Positions 1 to 10,237 of a stretch of 64,000 nucleotides of DNA are shown here, piece after piece; within the stretch, counting starts at the first letter, position 1; each line of letters begins with the position of its first letter. The stretch lies in contig FOAY01000015.1 of NCBI GenBank assembly GCA_900109485.1, forward strand, positions 81,060 through 145,059, written 5' to 3'. The notes beneath the pieces were generated by a model. That model worked only from the letters and a program-made list of their open reading frames with translations, searched no databases and was not told the DNA's origin. Position numbers and translations under genes: made by a program. This DNA is from Kosakonia sacchari. Lineage in GTDB: Bacteria; Pseudomonadota; Gammaproteobacteria; Enterobacterales; Enterobacteriaceae.

Positions 1-324
1 ACGCCACAGACGGTCGCGGCGCTCGGCGCGCAAACACTGAAAGAAAACGTTCTGTGGTTCGTTTCATTCGCCTTCGCTATCGCCATCTGGTATTACACGT
101 TCTGGTTGGTGGTCGCCTTTTTTAAGCGCCGCCGCAGCGTACCCAAACACTATATAATCTGGTCGTTAATTTGCGTCCTGCTGTCGCTGAAAGCATTCGC
201 TTTCTCCCCCGTTTCCGACGATCTGGCGGTGCGACAGCTTCTGTTCCCACTGCTTGCCGCTGCGCTGATGGTGCCTTACTTCAAGCGTTCTCAACGCGTG
301 AAAAAGACCTTTGTTAATCCGTAA
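1..324 (+). CDS. ydgK: YdgK, DUF2569 inner-membrane protein (5' partial)
   Basis: The open frame runs in from the left edge (first codon at base 1) and ends at the TAA at 322-324, giving 107 C-terminal residues. At least two hydrophobic segments are visible: one around the FWLVVAFF stretch, then one after a KRRR cluster. A final hydrophobic helix precedes a basic tail. Position immediately upstream of rsxA on the same strand, and the composition, match E. coli ydgK, a small multi-pass inner-membrane protein of unknown function. The true start lies outside the window. Identification rests mainly on synteny with rsx. Confidence 0.75.
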   Translation, partial: TPQTVAALGAQTLKENVLWFVSFAFAIAIWYYTFWLVVAFFKRRRSVPKHYIIWSLICVLLSLKAFAFSPVSDDLAVRQLLFPLLAAALMVPYFKRSQRVKKTFVNP

Positions 325-401
325 TAACCTTACAGTTATCCTGTTGTCGCCCGGTGCTGTTTGACCGATAATAGGCGGCTTTTTTATTTTCAGGCCAAAT
401 A

Positions 402-983
402 ATGACAGATTATCTGCTGCTATTTATCGGGACGGTGCTGGTCAATAACTTCGTACTGGTGAAGTTTCTTGGCTTGTGTCCGTTTATGGGCGTTTCCAAA
501 AAACTGGAAAGCGCCATGGGCATGGGTCTGGCGACCACCTTTGTGATGACGCTGGCGTCGGTGTGCTCCTGGGTTATCGATACCTGGGTTCTGATCCCGC
601 TGGATTTAGTCTATCTGCGCACGCTGGCGTTTATCCTGATTATCGCGGTTGTCGTGCAGTTCACCGAAATGGTGGTGCGCAAAACCAGCCCGGCGCTCTA
701 TCGCCTGCTGGGGATCTTCCTGCCGTTGATTACCACCAATTGCGCGGTGCTGGGCGTTGCGCTGCTGAATATCAACCTTGGTCATAATTTCATGCAATCG
801 GCGTTATATGGCTTTGCCGCCGCCGTTGGCTTCTCTTTGGTGATGGTGCTGTTCGCTGCGATCCGCGAGCGTCTGGTGGTTGCCGATGTGCCCGCCCCCT
901 TTCGCGGCAATGCGATTGCGTTAATCACTGCGGGCTTAATGTCTCTGGCCTTTATGGGCTTTAGTGGTCTGGTAAAACTGTAA
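402..983 (+). CDS. rsxA: Electron transport complex subunit RsxA
   Basis: 193 residues, the normal RsxA/RnfA length. It is an integral membrane subunit of the Rsx (Rnf-like) complex, which in E. coli keeps the SoxR [2Fe-2S] cluster reduced and thereby switches off the superoxide response. Six hydrophobic segments are visible, with the family motifs [14 protein letters not shown] near the N-terminus and [11 protein letters not shown] in the second half; RsxE, its paralogue, carries matching motifs. Its stop overlaps the rsxB start (TAATG), so the two are translationally coupled. It is the first gene of the rsxABCDGE-nth operon. Confidence 0.97.
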   Translation: MTDYLLLFIGTVLVNNFVLVKFLGLCPFMGVSKKLESAMGMGLATTFVMTLASVCSWVIDTWVLIPLDLVYLRTLAFILIIAVVVQFTEMVVRKTSPALYRLLGIFLPLITTNCAVLGVALLNINLGHNFMQSALYGFAAAVGFSLVMVLFAAIRERLVVADVPAPFRGNAIALITAGLMSLAFMGFSGLVKL

Positions 984-1561
984 TGAGTGCAATTTCAATT
1001 GCCGTTGCGGCCCTGAGCGTGCTTGGGCTGCTGTTCGGCCTCATTCTCGGTTATGCATCCCGCCGCTTTGCGGTTGAGGACGATCCGGTCGTTGAACGTA
1101 TTGATGAACTGCTGCCGCAAAGTCAGTGCGGTCAGTGCGGCTATCCTGGTTGCCGCCCTTATGCGGAAGCCGTGGGCATCAACGGCGAAAAAATTAACCG
1201 TTGCGCGCCGGGCGGCGAGGCGGTAATGCTGAAAATCGCCACGCTGCTGAATGTCGATCCGCAACCGCTTGACGGCGATGCCAGCGCGCAGGAGCCGGTA
1301 CGGATGCTGGCGGTTATTGATGAAAACAACTGCATTGGCTGCACCAAATGCATCCAGGCCTGTCCGGTCGATGCCATCCTTGGTGCCACGCGCGCCATGC
1401 ATACGGTGATGAGCGATCTGTGTACCGGTTGTAATCTTTGTGTGGATCCGTGCCCGACGCAATGCATTGAATTGCGTCCTGTGGAAACGACCACCGCGAG
1501 CTGGAAATGGGATTTAGAAACCATCCCGGTACGTATTATTCCTGTGGAACACCATGCTTAA
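983..1561 (+). CDS. rsxB: Electron transport complex iron-sulfur subunit RsxB
   Basis: 192 residues. An N-terminal hydrophobic anchor (about residues 4-26) is followed by a four-cysteine cluster domain ([11 protein letters not shown]). Two ferredoxin-type 4Fe-4S motifs follow, [12 protein letters not shown] and [12 protein letters not shown]. RsxB relays electrons within the Rsx complex on the cytoplasmic face of the membrane. It overlaps rsxA by one base and runs 8 bases into rsxC, showing tight coupling. Confidence 0.97.
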   Translation: MSAISIAVAALSVLGLLFGLILGYASRRFAVEDDPVVERIDELLPQSQCGQCGYPGCRPYAEAVGINGEKINRCAPGGEAVMLKIATLLNVDPQPLDGDASAQEPVRMLAVIDENNCIGCTKCIQACPVDAILGATRAMHTVMSDLCTGCNLCVDPCPTQCIELRPVETTTASWKWDLETIPVRIIPVEHHA

Positions 1562-3749
1562 GTTATTTTCCGCTTTCCGAAAAGAGAAACTGTGGGATTT
1601 TCACGGTGGCATTCATCCGCCAGAGATGAAAACGCAGTCTAACGGTACGCCGCTGCGCCAGTTACCGCTGGCACAGCGCTTTGTCATTCCGCTGAAACAA
1701 CATATTGGTGCTGAAGGCGAACTGTGCGTCAGCGTCGGTGATACGGTGCTGCGCGGCCAGCCGCTGACGCGCGGTCGCGGCCGAATGCTGCCGGTACATG
1801 CCCCGACGTCGGGTACCGTTGTGGCTATCGCCCCCCACTCCACCGCGCACCCTTCTGCGTTGCCGGAAATGAGCGTCATTATTGCAGCGGATGGCGAAGA
1901 TCGCTGGATCGAACGTGATGGCTGGCATGACTACCGCTCGCACAGCATTGATGCGTTGCTCGAACGCATTCATCAGTATGGCGTCGCGGGGTTAGGCGGC
2001 GCGGGCTTTCCGACTGCCGCCAAACTGTATGGCGGCGGCAATAAAATTGAAACGCTGATCATCAACGCCGCCGAATGCGAGCCGTACATTACCGCTGACG
2101 ATCGGCTGATGCAGGATTGTGCCGCGCAGATTATCGAAGGCGTGCGTATTCTGGCGCACATTCTTAAACCGCGTCAGATCCTCATCGGAATTGAAGATAA
2201 TAAACCGCAGGCCATTTCGATGATGCGTGCGGTGCTGGCTGATAGCCATGATATTCAGTTACGCGTTATTCCAACCAAATACCCGTCCGGCGGCGCAAAA
2301 CAGTTGACGCAGATCCTGACCGGCAAACAGGTGCCGCACGGCGGTCGTTCTTCGGATATCGGCATCCTGATGCAAAACGTCGGTACCGCCTATGCGGTGA
2401 AACGCGCGGTGATTGACGGTGAGCCTCTGACCGAACGTGTCGTCACGCTGACCGGCGAAGCCGTCACCCGTCCCGGCAACGTCTGGGCGCGTCTGGGGAC
2501 GCCAGTGCGTCATCTGCTTGAGCATGCCGGTTTCTGCCCCTCCAGCGAACAACTGGTCATTATGGGCGGCCCGCTGATGGGCTTTACCCTGCCGTGGCTG
2601 GATGTTCCGGTGGTCAAAATCACCAACTGTCTGCTGGCGCCGTCTGCCAGTGAAATGGGTGAACCGCAGGAAGAGAAAGGCTGTATTCGCTGTAGCGCCT
2701 GTGCCGATGCCTGCCCGGCAGATTTACTGCCGCAGCAGCTTTACTGGTTCAGCAAAGGCCAGCAGCACGATAAGGCCACCGCGCATAATCTTTCCGACTG
2801 TATCGAATGCGGCGCCTGCGCCTGGGTGTGCCCCAGCAATATTCCGCTGGTGCAATATTTCCGCCAGGAGAAAGCGGAAATTTATGCCATTGCGCAGGAA
2901 GAGAAACGCACGATCGAAGCCAAAGCACGCTTTGAGGCGCGTCAGGCTCGTCTTGAGCGCGATAAAATTGCCCGCCAGCAGCGCCACAAACAGGCCGCAG
3001 TGCAGCCTGGTGCTCAGGATCAGCAGGCCATCGACGCGGCGCTGGCTCGCGTCAGAGAAAAACAAGCTACCGCCACACAACCGGTAGTGATTCAGGCTGG
3101 CGCTGAGCCGGATAACCGCGATGCCATCGCCGCCCGCGAAGCGCGCAAAGCGCAGGTGCGCGCCCGCCAGGCAGAGAAAGCACAGCACGCTGAGGCAAAC
3201 GCGGCGAGCGGTGAAACGGCCGATCCGCGTAAAGCCGCCGTCGAAGCAGCGATTGCCCGCGCGAAAGCGCGCAAAGCGGCGCAGCCTGAATCCCCGGCGG
3301 CCGAACAACCGCCGGAGCAGGCGTCTGTCGATCCGCGTAAAGCCGCCGTTGAAGCCGCCATTGCCCGCGCAAAAGCGCGCAAAGCGGCGCAGCCTGAATC
3401 CCCGGCTGCCGAACAACCGCAGGAACAGGCGTCTGTCGATCCGCGCAAAGCGGCTGTAGAGGCGGCAATTGCCCGCGCGAAAGCGCGCAAAGCGGCGCAG
3501 CCTGAATCTCCGGTTACTGAACAACCGCCGGAACAGGCGTCTGTCGATCCGCGCAAAGCTGCTGTAGAGGCGGCAATTGCCCGCGCGAAAGCGCGTAAAG
3601 CAGAACAAACGCAGGCGCAGGCAGCGGCAAATGAGGCATCGCCGGTTCCGCAGGCCGCCAATGATGATCCGCGCAAAGCGGCAGTCGCCGCCGCCATCGC
3701 CCGTGTTCAGGCGAAAAAAGCCGCGCAGCAAGCTGTTAACGAGGATTAA
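1554..3749 (+). CDS. rsxC: Electron transport complex subunit RsxC with repeat-rich C-terminus
   Basis: 731 residues. The N-terminal two thirds carries the RnfC flavin/NADH-binding region (glycine-rich [15 protein letters not shown], then NAAECEPY). Two 4Fe-4S motifs follow, with cysteines at 377/380/383/387 and 416/419/422/426. After residue about 440 the protein becomes an Ala/Lys/Arg/Glu-rich helical tail. That tail ends in five tandem units beginning [19 protein letters not shown]. RsxC is the peripheral subunit that should accept electrons from NADH. The start overlaps rsxB, and the stop is immediately followed by the rsxD start. Tail length differs between enterobacterial species. Confidence 0.96.
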   Translation: MLKLFSAFRKEKLWDFHGGIHPPEMKTQSNGTPLRQLPLAQRFVIPLKQHIGAEGELCVSVGDTVLRGQPLTRGRGRMLPVHAPTSGTVVAIAPHSTAHPSALPEMSVIIAADGEDRWIERDGWHDYRSHSIDALLERIHQYGVAGLGGAGFPTAAKLYGGGNKIETLIINAAECEPYITADDRLMQDCAAQIIEGVRILAHILKPRQILIGIEDNKPQAISMMRAVLADSHDIQLRVIPTKYPSGGAKQLTQILTGKQVPHGGRSSDIGILMQNVGTAYAVKRAVIDGEPLTERVVTLTGEAVTRPGNVWARLGTPVRHLLEHAGFCPSSEQLVIMGGPLMGFTLPWLDVPVVKITNCLLAPSASEMGEPQEEKGCIRCSACADACPADLLPQQLYWFSKGQQHDKATAHNLSDCIECGACAWVCPSNIPLVQYFRQEKAEIYAIAQEEKRTIEAKARFEARQARLERDKIARQQRHKQAAVQPGAQDQQAIDAALARVREKQATATQPVVIQAGAEPDNRDAIAAREARKAQVRARQAEKAQHAEANAASGETADPRKAAVEAAIARAKARKAAQPESPAAEQPPEQASVDPRKAAVEAAIARAKARKAAQPESPAAEQPQEQASVDPRKAAVEAAIARAKARKAAQPESPVTEQPPEQASVDPRKAAVEAAIARAKARKAEQTQAQAAANEASPVPQAANDDPRKAAVAAAIARVQAKKAAQQAVNED
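3222..3740 (+). repeat. Tandem 108-bp coding repeats in rsxC
   Basis: Units begin at 3222, 3330, 3438, 3546 and 3666, each opening with GATCCGCG. The first three intervals are exactly 108 bp (36 codons) and the fourth is 120 bp. Each unit encodes a charged amphipathic segment followed by a Pro/Glu/Gln spacer. The first four are nearly identical at DNA level; the last is diverged and lacks the spacer. Confidence 0.95.
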
Positions 3750-4802
3750 ATGGTTTTCCGAATCGCAAGTTCCCCCTATACCCATAACCAGCGTCAGACT
3801 TCACGCATCATGCTGCTGGTGACGCTCGCCACCGTGCCTGGCATTGCCGCTCAACTGTGGTTTTTCGGTTGGGGAACCCTGATACAGATTATTCTCGCCA
3901 TTGTCACTGCTCTGGCAGCGGAAGCGCTGGTGTTGTCGCTGCGTAAACAAAACGTGGGCGCGATTCTGACGGATAACTCGGCGCTATTAACCGGCCTGCT
4001 GCTGGCTATCAGTATCCCCCCTTTCGCGCCGTGGTGGATGGTGGTGCTGGGTACGGCGTTCGCCGTCATTATCGCTAAACAGTTATATGGCGGGCTTGGT
4101 CACAACCCATTTAACCCGGCGATGATCGGTTACGTAGTACTGCTGATCTCCTTCCCGGTGCAAATGACCAGCTGGCTGCCGCCCTACGAAATCGCCCATA
4201 CCGTGCCGGGATTTATGGATGCAGTACAGGTGATCTTCAGCGGGCATACTGCAACGGGCGCCACCATGGAAACCCTGCGTATCGGCATTGATGGCGTCAG
4301 CCAGGCCACGCCGCTGGATACCTTTAAAACGTCACTGCATGCGGGTCGCAGCGTCGAGCAGATTCTGCAATACCCGATCTACAGCGGTGTGCTGGCGGGC
4401 GCAGGCTGGCAGTGGGTTAACCTCGGCTATCTGGCCGGCGGGCTGTTCCTGCTGTGGCAGAAGACCATTCGCTGGCATATTCCGCTGAGCTTCCTGCTCT
4501 CGCTTGCCGTGTGCTCCACGCTTGGCTGGATCTTTTCCCCGCAAGCGCTGGCTGCGCCGCATCTGCATTTGCTCTCCGGCGCAACCATGCTGGGCGCTTT
4601 CTTTATTCTGACCGATCCGGTAACCGCCTCCACCACCAACAAGGGGCGGCTGATTTTTGGCGCGCTGGCGGGTTTGCTGGTGTGGCTGATCCGCAGTTTT
4701 GGCGGCTATCCGGACGGCGTCGCCTTTGCCGTACTGCTGGCTAATATCACCGTACCGCTAATTGACTACTACACGCGTCCTCGCGTGTACGGGCATCGTT
4801 AA
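3750..4802 (+). CDS. rsxD: Electron transport complex subunit RsxD
   Basis: 350 residues, multi-pass membrane subunit of the RnfD/NqrB family. Thr187, in SQATPLD, is the position at which the family carries a covalently bound FMN. The motif GHNPFNPAM is also typical. It starts directly after the rsxC stop with no intergenic base. With RsxG it forms the membrane flavin part of the complex. Confidence 0.97.
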   Translation: MVFRIASSPYTHNQRQTSRIMLLVTLATVPGIAAQLWFFGWGTLIQIILAIVTALAAEALVLSLRKQNVGAILTDNSALLTGLLLAISIPPFAPWWMVVLGTAFAVIIAKQLYGGLGHNPFNPAMIGYVVLLISFPVQMTSWLPPYEIAHTVPGFMDAVQVIFSGHTATGATMETLRIGIDGVSQATPLDTFKTSLHAGRSVEQILQYPIYSGVLAGAGWQWVNLGYLAGGLFLLWQKTIRWHIPLSFLLSLAVCSTLGWIFSPQALAAPHLHLLSGATMLGAFFILTDPVTASTTNKGRLIFGALAGLLVWLIRSFGGYPDGVAFAVLLANITVPLIDYYTRPRVYGHR

Positions 4803-4811
4803 GGAGTCGCC

Positions 4812-5432
4812 ATGCTGAAGACAATGCGTAAACATGGCGTGACGCTGGCGCTGTTTGCCGCGGCTTCTACGGGCCTGACGGCGGCCATTGATCAAATGAC
4901 CAAAACCACGATTGCCGAACAGGCCGCGCAGCAACAGAAAGCGCTGTTTGATCAGGTGATCCCCGGCGACAGCTATAATAATGCGCTGCAACAGAGCTGT
5001 TATCTGGTGAGCGATCCGGCGTTAGGTAAAGGCCAGCATCATCTGTGGATTGCCAAAAAAGATGAGCAGCCGGTGGCGGCGGTGATTGAAGCCACGGCAC
5101 CCGACGGCTACTCTGGGGCGATTCAGTTGCTGGTCGGTGCCGACTTCTCCGGCAACGTGCTGGGCGTGCGCGTGACAGAGCATCATGAAACGCCGGGGCT
5201 GGGCGATAAAATCGAACTGCGTATTTCTGACTGGATCACGCATTTTTCCGGGAAGAAAATTGCAGGTGCCGCCGACCCGCATTTCGCGGTGAAAAAAGAT
5301 GGCGGCGATTTCGATCAGTTCACGGGAGCCACCATTACCCCGCGCGCGGTGGTCAATGCGGTTAAACGCACGGGTCTGTATGCAACGACGCTGCCTGAGC
5401 AGCTTTCCCGTTTACCGGGTTGTGGAGAGTAA
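4812..5432 (+). CDS. rsxG: Electron transport complex flavoprotein RsxG
   Basis: 206 residues: one N-terminal membrane anchor followed by a periplasmic FMN-binding domain. The covalent flavin motif is TGATIT at residues 171-176, with Thr174 as the expected FMN attachment site. A strong AAGGAG ribosome site precedes the ATG. It lies 9 bases after rsxD and 3 bases before rsxE. Confidence 0.97.
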   Translation: MLKTMRKHGVTLALFAAASTGLTAAIDQMTKTTIAEQAAQQQKALFDQVIPGDSYNNALQQSCYLVSDPALGKGQHHLWIAKKDEQPVAAVIEATAPDGYSGAIQLLVGADFSGNVLGVRVTEHHETPGLGDKIELRISDWITHFSGKKIAGAADPHFAVKKDGGDFDQFTGATITPRAVVNAVKRTGLYATTLPEQLSRLPGCGE

Positions 5433-5435
5433 ACG

Positions 5436-6131
5436 ATGAGCGAAGTAAAAGACGTTATCGTCCAGGGGCTGTGGAAAAACAACTCCGCGCTGGTGCAACT
5501 GCTCGGGATGTGCCCGCTACTGGCGGTAACCTCCACGGCGACTAACGCGCTGGGTCTGGGGCTGGCTACCACGCTGGTTCTGACGCTGACCAACTTGTTT
5601 ATTTCACTGTTGCGCCGCTGGACGCCCGCAGAGATCCGTATACCTATTTACGTGATGATTATCGCATCCGTAGTCAGCGCGGTGCAGATGCTGATTAACG
5701 CTTACGCTTTTGGTCTGTACCAGTCATTGGGGATCTTTATTCCGCTGATTGTCACCAACTGTATCGTGGTTGGGCGCGCTGAAGCGTTTGCCGCGAAAAA
5801 AGGTCCAGCGTTATCGGCGCTGGATGGTTTTTCCATCGGCATGGGGGCAACCTGTGCGATGTTTGTTCTCGGCTCGCTGCGTGAAATTCTTGGCAATGGC
5901 ACCCTGTTTGACGGCGCAGACGGTCTGCTCGGCAACTGGGCAAAAGTGCTGCGTATTGAAGTGTTTCACACCGATTCACCGTTTTTGCTGGCAATGTTGC
6001 CGCCGGGTGCATTTATCGGTCTGGGCATGATGCTGGCAGTGAAGTATCTGATCGATCAAAAAATGAAAAAGCGCCGGGAAGCCGCTGCCACTGTTAGTGA
6101 CGCTGCGCACTCGTCGCCCGGGAAGGCATAA
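5436..6131 (+). CDS. rsxE: Electron transport complex subunit RsxE
   Basis: 231 residues, integral membrane protein paralogous to RsxA. It shares the [18 protein letters not shown]-terminal motif and [13 protein letters not shown] in the middle, with six hydrophobic segments. The basic, alanine-rich C-terminus is cytoplasmic in the family. Its TAATG stop overlaps the nth start, linking the repair gene to the operon. Confidence 0.97.
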   Translation: MSEVKDVIVQGLWKNNSALVQLLGMCPLLAVTSTATNALGLGLATTLVLTLTNLFISLLRRWTPAEIRIPIYVMIIASVVSAVQMLINAYAFGLYQSLGIFIPLIVTNCIVVGRAEAFAAKKGPALSALDGFSIGMGATCAMFVLGSLREILGNGTLFDGADGLLGNWAKVLRIEVFHTDSPFLLAMLPPGAFIGLGMMLAVKYLIDQKMKKRREAAATVSDAAHSSPGKA

Positions 6132-6766
6132 TGAATAAAGCAAAACGGCTGGAAATATTAACCCGTTTACGGGAAAACAACCCACACCCGACCACCGAAC
6201 TCAATTTCAGTTCGCCGTTTGAACTGTTGATCGCCGTGCTGCTTTCCGCCCAGGCGACCGACGTCAGCGTCAATAAAGCCACCGCGCTGCTCTACCCGGT
6301 TGCCAATACGCCAGCCGCGATGCTGGCGCTGGGCGTTGAGGGCGTAAAGCAATACATCAAAACCATTGGCCTGTTTAACAGCAAAGCGGAAAACGTGATT
6401 AAAACCTGCCGCATTTTGCTGGAAAAACATGGTGGCGAAGTACCGGAAGATCGCGCCGCGCTGGAAGCGCTGCCGGGCGTCGGGCGTAAAACCGCCAATG
6501 TGGTGCTCAATACCGCCTTTGGCTGGCCAACGATTGCCGTCGACACACACATCTTCCGCGTCTCTAACCGCACGCGTTTTGCGCCCGGTAAGAACGTAGA
6601 GGAAGTGGAAGAGAAACTGCTGAAAGTGGTGCCAGCTGAGTTTAAAGTCGATTGTCACCACTGGTTGATCCTGCACGGGCGATACACCTGCATCGCCCGT
6701 AAGCCGCGCTGCGGCTCCTGCATTATCGAAGATCTCTGCGAGTACGACGACAAAGCCGAACTCTGA
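6131..6766 (+). CDS. nth: Endonuclease III, DNA glycosylase/AP lyase
   Basis: 211 residues, full length. It removes oxidised pyrimidines and cleaves abasic sites. The helix-hairpin-helix LPGVGRKTANVV carries the catalytic lysine, and the catalytic aspartate lies in AVDTHIFRV. The C-terminal 4Fe-4S cluster has the classical C-X6-C-X2-C-X5-C spacing. Translationally coupled to rsxE, as in E. coli; the iron-sulfur cluster may explain the shared operon with a redox complex, but that link is inference. Confidence 0.98.
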   Translation: MNKAKRLEILTRLRENNPHPTTELNFSSPFELLIAVLLSAQATDVSVNKATALLYPVANTPAAMLALGVEGVKQYIKTIGLFNSKAENVIKTCRILLEKHGGEVPEDRAALEALPGVGRKTANVVLNTAFGWPTIAVDTHIFRVSNRTRFAPGKNVEEVEEKLLKVVPAEFKVDCHHWLILHGRYTCIARKPRCGSCIIEDLCEYDDKAEL

Positions 6767-6772
6767 CCGCCG

Positions 6773-7198
6773 TCAGAACGGCCGGAATACCGCCAGCAGA
6801 ATAATCACCGCCACCACGACGATAATCAGCGTGGTGGCATTACGCACAGCGCCTGCGCCCTTCACCGCCTCGCCTGCCGCCATCCGGCGTATCGTTGCCG
6901 AAAGAAAACCGTGCAGCCCGGAAAGCGCAATCACGGCCACGATCTTCACGACCAGCCAGAGATGCGGAAACTGTCCGTGAGCGATAACCATGATCGCCCC
7001 GGCAATCCACAGCAGCAGCATCGCAGGGGTAACGACTTTGCGGCTCCAGCGGCGTACCGCCAGCAACAACCCCGCCGTTGAGGTTTTATCACTTTGCAGC
7101 GCGCTCCAGCCAGCAACCACAGCCATTACCAACATGCCGCCAACCCAGACGATGGCGGAGACAATATGTAACGCATTGAGCCACGGGTGAAAGTTCAT
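6773..7198 (-). CDS. CopD-like small inner-membrane protein
   Basis: 141 residues from the ATG at 7198, chosen because TGGAG lies about 8 bases upstream. The frame stays open upstream to a start at 7324, but that extension crosses a terminator-like hairpin and lacks a ribosome site. Four hydrophobic segments are visible; the first carries LNALHIVSAIVWVGGMLVMA, typical of the copper-resistance CopD / DUF2269-like superfamily. The nearby His and the later HGQF/HLW histidines could bind metal or haem. Converges with nth, 6 bases apart. Function unproven. Confidence 0.7.
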   Translation of the reverse strand: MNFHPWLNALHIVSAIVWVGGMLVMAVVAGWSALQSDKTSTAGLLLAVRRWSRKVVTPAMLLLWIAGAIMVIAHGQFPHLWLVVKIVAVIALSGLHGFLSATIRRMAAGEAVKGAGAVRNATTLIIVVVAVIILLAVFRPF

Positions 7199-7280
7199 TA
7201 TTTGACTCCAGTAGAAAGGGACAGGCAGCAGTCTGCCAGCAGCGCGGCGGGATGTCATGAACAATGCGCGGCATAATGTT

Positions 7281-7306
7281 AAAAAAGGCAGGGTTATTGC
7301 CTTTTT
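7281..7306. terminator. Terminator-like hairpin upstream of the CopD-like gene
   Basis: Stem AAAAAGGCA / TGCCTTTTT with a 7-base loop, giving a T-run on either strand. It sits between the CopD-like start (7198) and the dtpA upstream region, where no gene on either strand obviously needs a terminator. Confidence 0.5.
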
Positions 7307-7941
7307 ACCGTATGCGGAAGTCATGAAAATTGGCGGAACTTGCTGATTTTCAGCCGATAACGGATGTGATATTACTCACATCCCTGCACATTGCCCAGTA
7401 AGACGCATTAAAGTGCGAAAAAAGAGTAATTGAGCAAATAATCGTTCACTTATGCGTATTCATTAAGACTTATCATTTTTTTAGAAGAAAAAAATACAAC
7501 CACAGTGTGATTATGCTGACATTGCTAATGTGATGTTAAAAAAGAAGTTTACCGCTGAAGATTTCATGGCGTAGCGCAAAGTTTAATCACTTATTTTCAA
7601 GACATATAACCATCAATGTTTGATAAACCAGTCCAATACACTACATTACAAGCAAAACAGTAGAACATATAGCTAATAAAGCAAACCCACCTGCTCATCT
7701 CAGTGGAAAAATCCGTCTTTATTACATTGATAAAATTTAACTCTGAATAACAAATACAATTACCGAGTAATGTAATGACAGAGATCTATGTAACAGAATA
7801 TTTCAAAGGTATTGCCTGAAAGCCCAGGATAGTGAACATTACCCGCCGTTTCCCCTCCCAATATAACTATAAGCGTGATGAACTCTGGTTATTACGCGCT
7901 GAACACCCCCGTTAATATGGGATGTAAAAAAAGAGGTATAT
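7307..7941. other. Long AT-rich gap upstream of dtpA
   Basis: About 635 bases with no convincing coding frame, clearly more AT-rich than the flanking genes. It must hold the dtpA promoter and probably the CopD-like gene's promoter. E. coli dtpA also has a long upstream region, with OmpR control reported; I could not pick out a confident OmpR site or promoter by eye. Confidence 0.6.
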
Positions 7942-9444
7942 GTGTCAACTGCAAACAAACCAACCGAAAGCGTTAGCCTGAACGCGTTTAAACAACCGAA
8001 AGCGTTTTATCTGATTTTCTCCATCGAGTTATGGGAACGTTTTGGTTACTACGGCCTGCAAGGGATCATGGCCGTTTACCTGGTAAAACAGCTGGGTATG
8101 TCCGAAGCGGACTCGATTACGCTGTTCTCTTCCTTTAGCGCGCTGGTCTACGGCCTGGTCGCTATCGGCGGCTGGCTGGGCGATAAAGTCCTCGGCACCA
8201 AACGTGTGATTATGCTGGGCGCGATTGTGCTGGCGATCGGCTATGCGCTGGTGGCATGGTCTGGTCATGACGCCGGTATCGTCTATATGGGTATGGCGGC
8301 TATCGCCGTCGGTAACGGGCTGTTCAAAGCCAACCCGTCTTCCCTGCTCTCTACCTGCTATGCCAAAGATGATCCGCGTCTGGACGGTGCATTTACCATG
8401 TACTACATGTCCGTTAACGTTGGCTCCTTCTTCTCTATGCTGGCAACGCCGTGGCTTGCCGCGAAGTTCGGCTGGAGCACGGCATTTGGTCTGAGCGTTG
8501 TCGGTCTGCTGATCACCATCGTTAACTTCGCCTTCTGCAAACGCTGGGTGAAAAACTACGGTTCAAAACCGGATTTCGCACCGGTGCGTATGGGTTACCT
8601 GCTGGCGACCATCGTCGGTGTTGTCGTGCTGGTTGCCATCGCCACCTGGCTGCTGCACAACCAGGGAATTGCCCGTATGGTACTGGGCGTTGTTGCGCTG
8701 GGCATTATCTGCATCTTCGCGAAAGAGACGTTCGCCCTGCAAGGCGCTGCGCGTCGCAAAATGATTGTGGCCTTCATTCTGATGCTTCAGGCGATCGTTT
8801 TCTTCGTCCTGTACAGCCAGATGCCGACGTCCCTGAACTTCTTTGCCATTCGCAATGTTGAACACACGCTGTTCGGCATCGCGTTTGAGCCGGAACAGTA
8901 TCAGGCGCTGAACCCGTTCTGGATCATTATTGGTAGCCCGATTCTGGCCGCGATCTACAACAAAATGGGCGATACGCTGCCGATGCCGCATAAATTTGCG
9001 ATCGGTATGGTGCTGTGCTCAGGCGCGTTCCTGGTTCTGCCGCTGGGCACCAAATTCGCGTCCGATGCCGGTATCGTCTCCGTGAACTGGCTGATTGCAA
9101 GCTACGCCCTGCAGAGTATCGGTGAACTGATGATCTCCGGTCTGGGCCTGGCGATGGTTGCGCAGTTGGTACCACAACGTCTGATGGGCTTCATCATGGG
9201 TAGCTGGTTCCTGACTACTGCCGGGGCGAACATCATCGCCGGTTACGTTGCTAACCGGATGGCGATCCCGGAAAACGTAACTGATCCGCTGATGTCACTG
9301 GATATCTACGGTACTGTCTTCCTGCAGATTGGTATCGCCACAGCCGTGATTGCTGTGCTGATGATCCTGGCTGCACCGAAGCTGAACCGCATGACGCAGA
9401 GCGACGACAACGTGCGCGAAGCGTCGGAAACCGCAACAGCGTAA
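7942..9444 (+). CDS. dtpA: Dipeptide/tripeptide:proton symporter DtpA
   Basis: 500 residues, POT/PTR family, imports di- and tripeptides with protons. The signature [10 protein letters not shown] (ExxERFxYY) is at about residues 30-39, followed by the usual 14 hydrophobic segments. The start is a GTG preceded by AAGAGG at good distance, and the N-terminal sequence STANKPTES matches E. coli DtpA there. It is monocistronic, ending in a strong terminator. Confidence 0.97.
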   Translation: MSTANKPTESVSLNAFKQPKAFYLIFSIELWERFGYYGLQGIMAVYLVKQLGMSEADSITLFSSFSALVYGLVAIGGWLGDKVLGTKRVIMLGAIVLAIGYALVAWSGHDAGIVYMGMAAIAVGNGLFKANPSSLLSTCYAKDDPRLDGAFTMYYMSVNVGSFFSMLATPWLAAKFGWSTAFGLSVVGLLITIVNFAFCKRWVKNYGSKPDFAPVRMGYLLATIVGVVVLVAIATWLLHNQGIARMVLGVVALGIICIFAKETFALQGAARRKMIVAFILMLQAIVFFVLYSQMPTSLNFFAIRNVEHTLFGIAFEPEQYQALNPFWIIIGSPILAAIYNKMGDTLPMPHKFAIGMVLCSGAFLVLPLGTKFASDAGIVSVNWLIASYALQSIGELMISGLGLAMVAQLVPQRLMGFIMGSWFLTTAGANIIAGYVANRMAIPENVTDPLMSLDIYGTVFLQIGIATAVIAVLMILAAPKLNRMTQSDDNVREASETATA

Positions 9445-9470
9445 TCGCTGCGGGGAACACGAAATATTCA

Positions 9471-9501
9471 GCCGCTAACCCAGGTTAGCGGCTTTTTTTT
9501 T
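9471..9501 (+). terminator. Intrinsic terminator of dtpA
   Basis: Perfect stem GCCGCTAACC / GGTTAGCGGC (2-base loop region CA) followed by eight or more T. Confidence 0.93.
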
Positions 9502-9552
9502 ATTCCGCGGCGTAATAACCTAATGCCCGAAATTAACAATAAGGAAAGCATA

Positions 9553-10158
9553 ATGAAACTGTTTTACAAGCCAGGCGCCTGCTCGCTTGCATCGCACATT
9601 GCCCTGCGTGAAACCGGTAAAGACGTGACGCTGGTCAGCGTCGACCTGATGAAAAAGCGCCTGGAAAATGGCGAAGACTTTTTTGCCATTAACCCGAAAG
9701 GCCAGATCCCTGCGCTTCAGCTTGATGACACCACGCTGGTGACGGAAGGCGTGGCAATCATGCAGTATGTCGCCGACAGCGCGCCGGACAGCCAGCTTCT
9801 GGCGCCGGTTGGTACGTTGCCGCGCTACAAAACGCTGGAGTGGCTGAACTTTGTCGCCACCGAGCTGCATAAAGGCTTCACGCCGCTTTTCCGCCCGGAT
9901 ACGCCGGAAGAGTACAAACCGACGGTTCGCGCTCTGCTGGAGAAAAAGCTGCAATACGTAAACGAATCGCTGGCGAACAGCGAGTGGATCAGCGGCGCGC
10001 GCTTCACCATTGCTGATGGCTACCTGTTTACGGTGCTGCGCTGGGCGCGCGCGGTGAAACTGAACATGGAAGGCCTGAGCCATATTGACGCTTACATGGC
10101 GCGCGTTGCTGCTCGTCCGGCGGTTGCGGCAGCGATGGCAGCGGAAGGTATTCAGTAA
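9553..10158 (+). CDS. gstA: Glutathione S-transferase GstA (beta class)
   Basis: 201 residues from the ATG at 9553, preceded by AAGGA. An in-frame ATG at 9523 exists but adds ten residues absent from the family. N-terminal thioredoxin-like domain with Cys10 (KPGACS), the beta-class mixed-disulfide residue, then the all-helical GST C-terminal domain. Conjugates glutathione to electrophiles in the cytoplasm. It converges with pdxY. Confidence 0.95.
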   Translation: MKLFYKPGACSLASHIALRETGKDVTLVSVDLMKKRLENGEDFFAINPKGQIPALQLDDTTLVTEGVAIMQYVADSAPDSQLLAPVGTLPRYKTLEWLNFVATELHKGFTPLFRPDTPEEYKPTVRALLEKKLQYVNESLANSEWISGARFTIADGYLFTVLRWARAVKLNMEGLSHIDAYMARVAARPAVAAAMAAEGIQ

Positions 10159-10210
10159 GCATTAATGGCCCCACGGTGCGTTTGCGGGCGGCATTGATGC
10201 CAGTAAGAGA

Positions 10211-10237
10211 AAGGCGGGAAAATCCCGCCTTTTTTTA
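10211..10237. terminator. Terminator between gstA and pdxY
   Basis: Stem AGGCGGGA / TCCCGCCT with AAA loop and a seven-T run on the plus strand. Only two A precede the stem, so minus-strand termination for pdxY is weaker; its stop codon abuts the T-run. Confidence 0.9.

Noticed and set aside
3222..3740. Regular repeats that could suggest a CRISPR array
   Set aside because: The units are contiguous, 108 bp, and entirely in frame within rsxC; there are no unique spacers or cas genes.
2724..3785. 353-codon open frame on the minus strand opposite rsxC
   Set aside because: Arg/Phe-rich low-complexity sequence created by the rsxC repeats read backwards; no ribosome site and complete overlap with a conserved gene.
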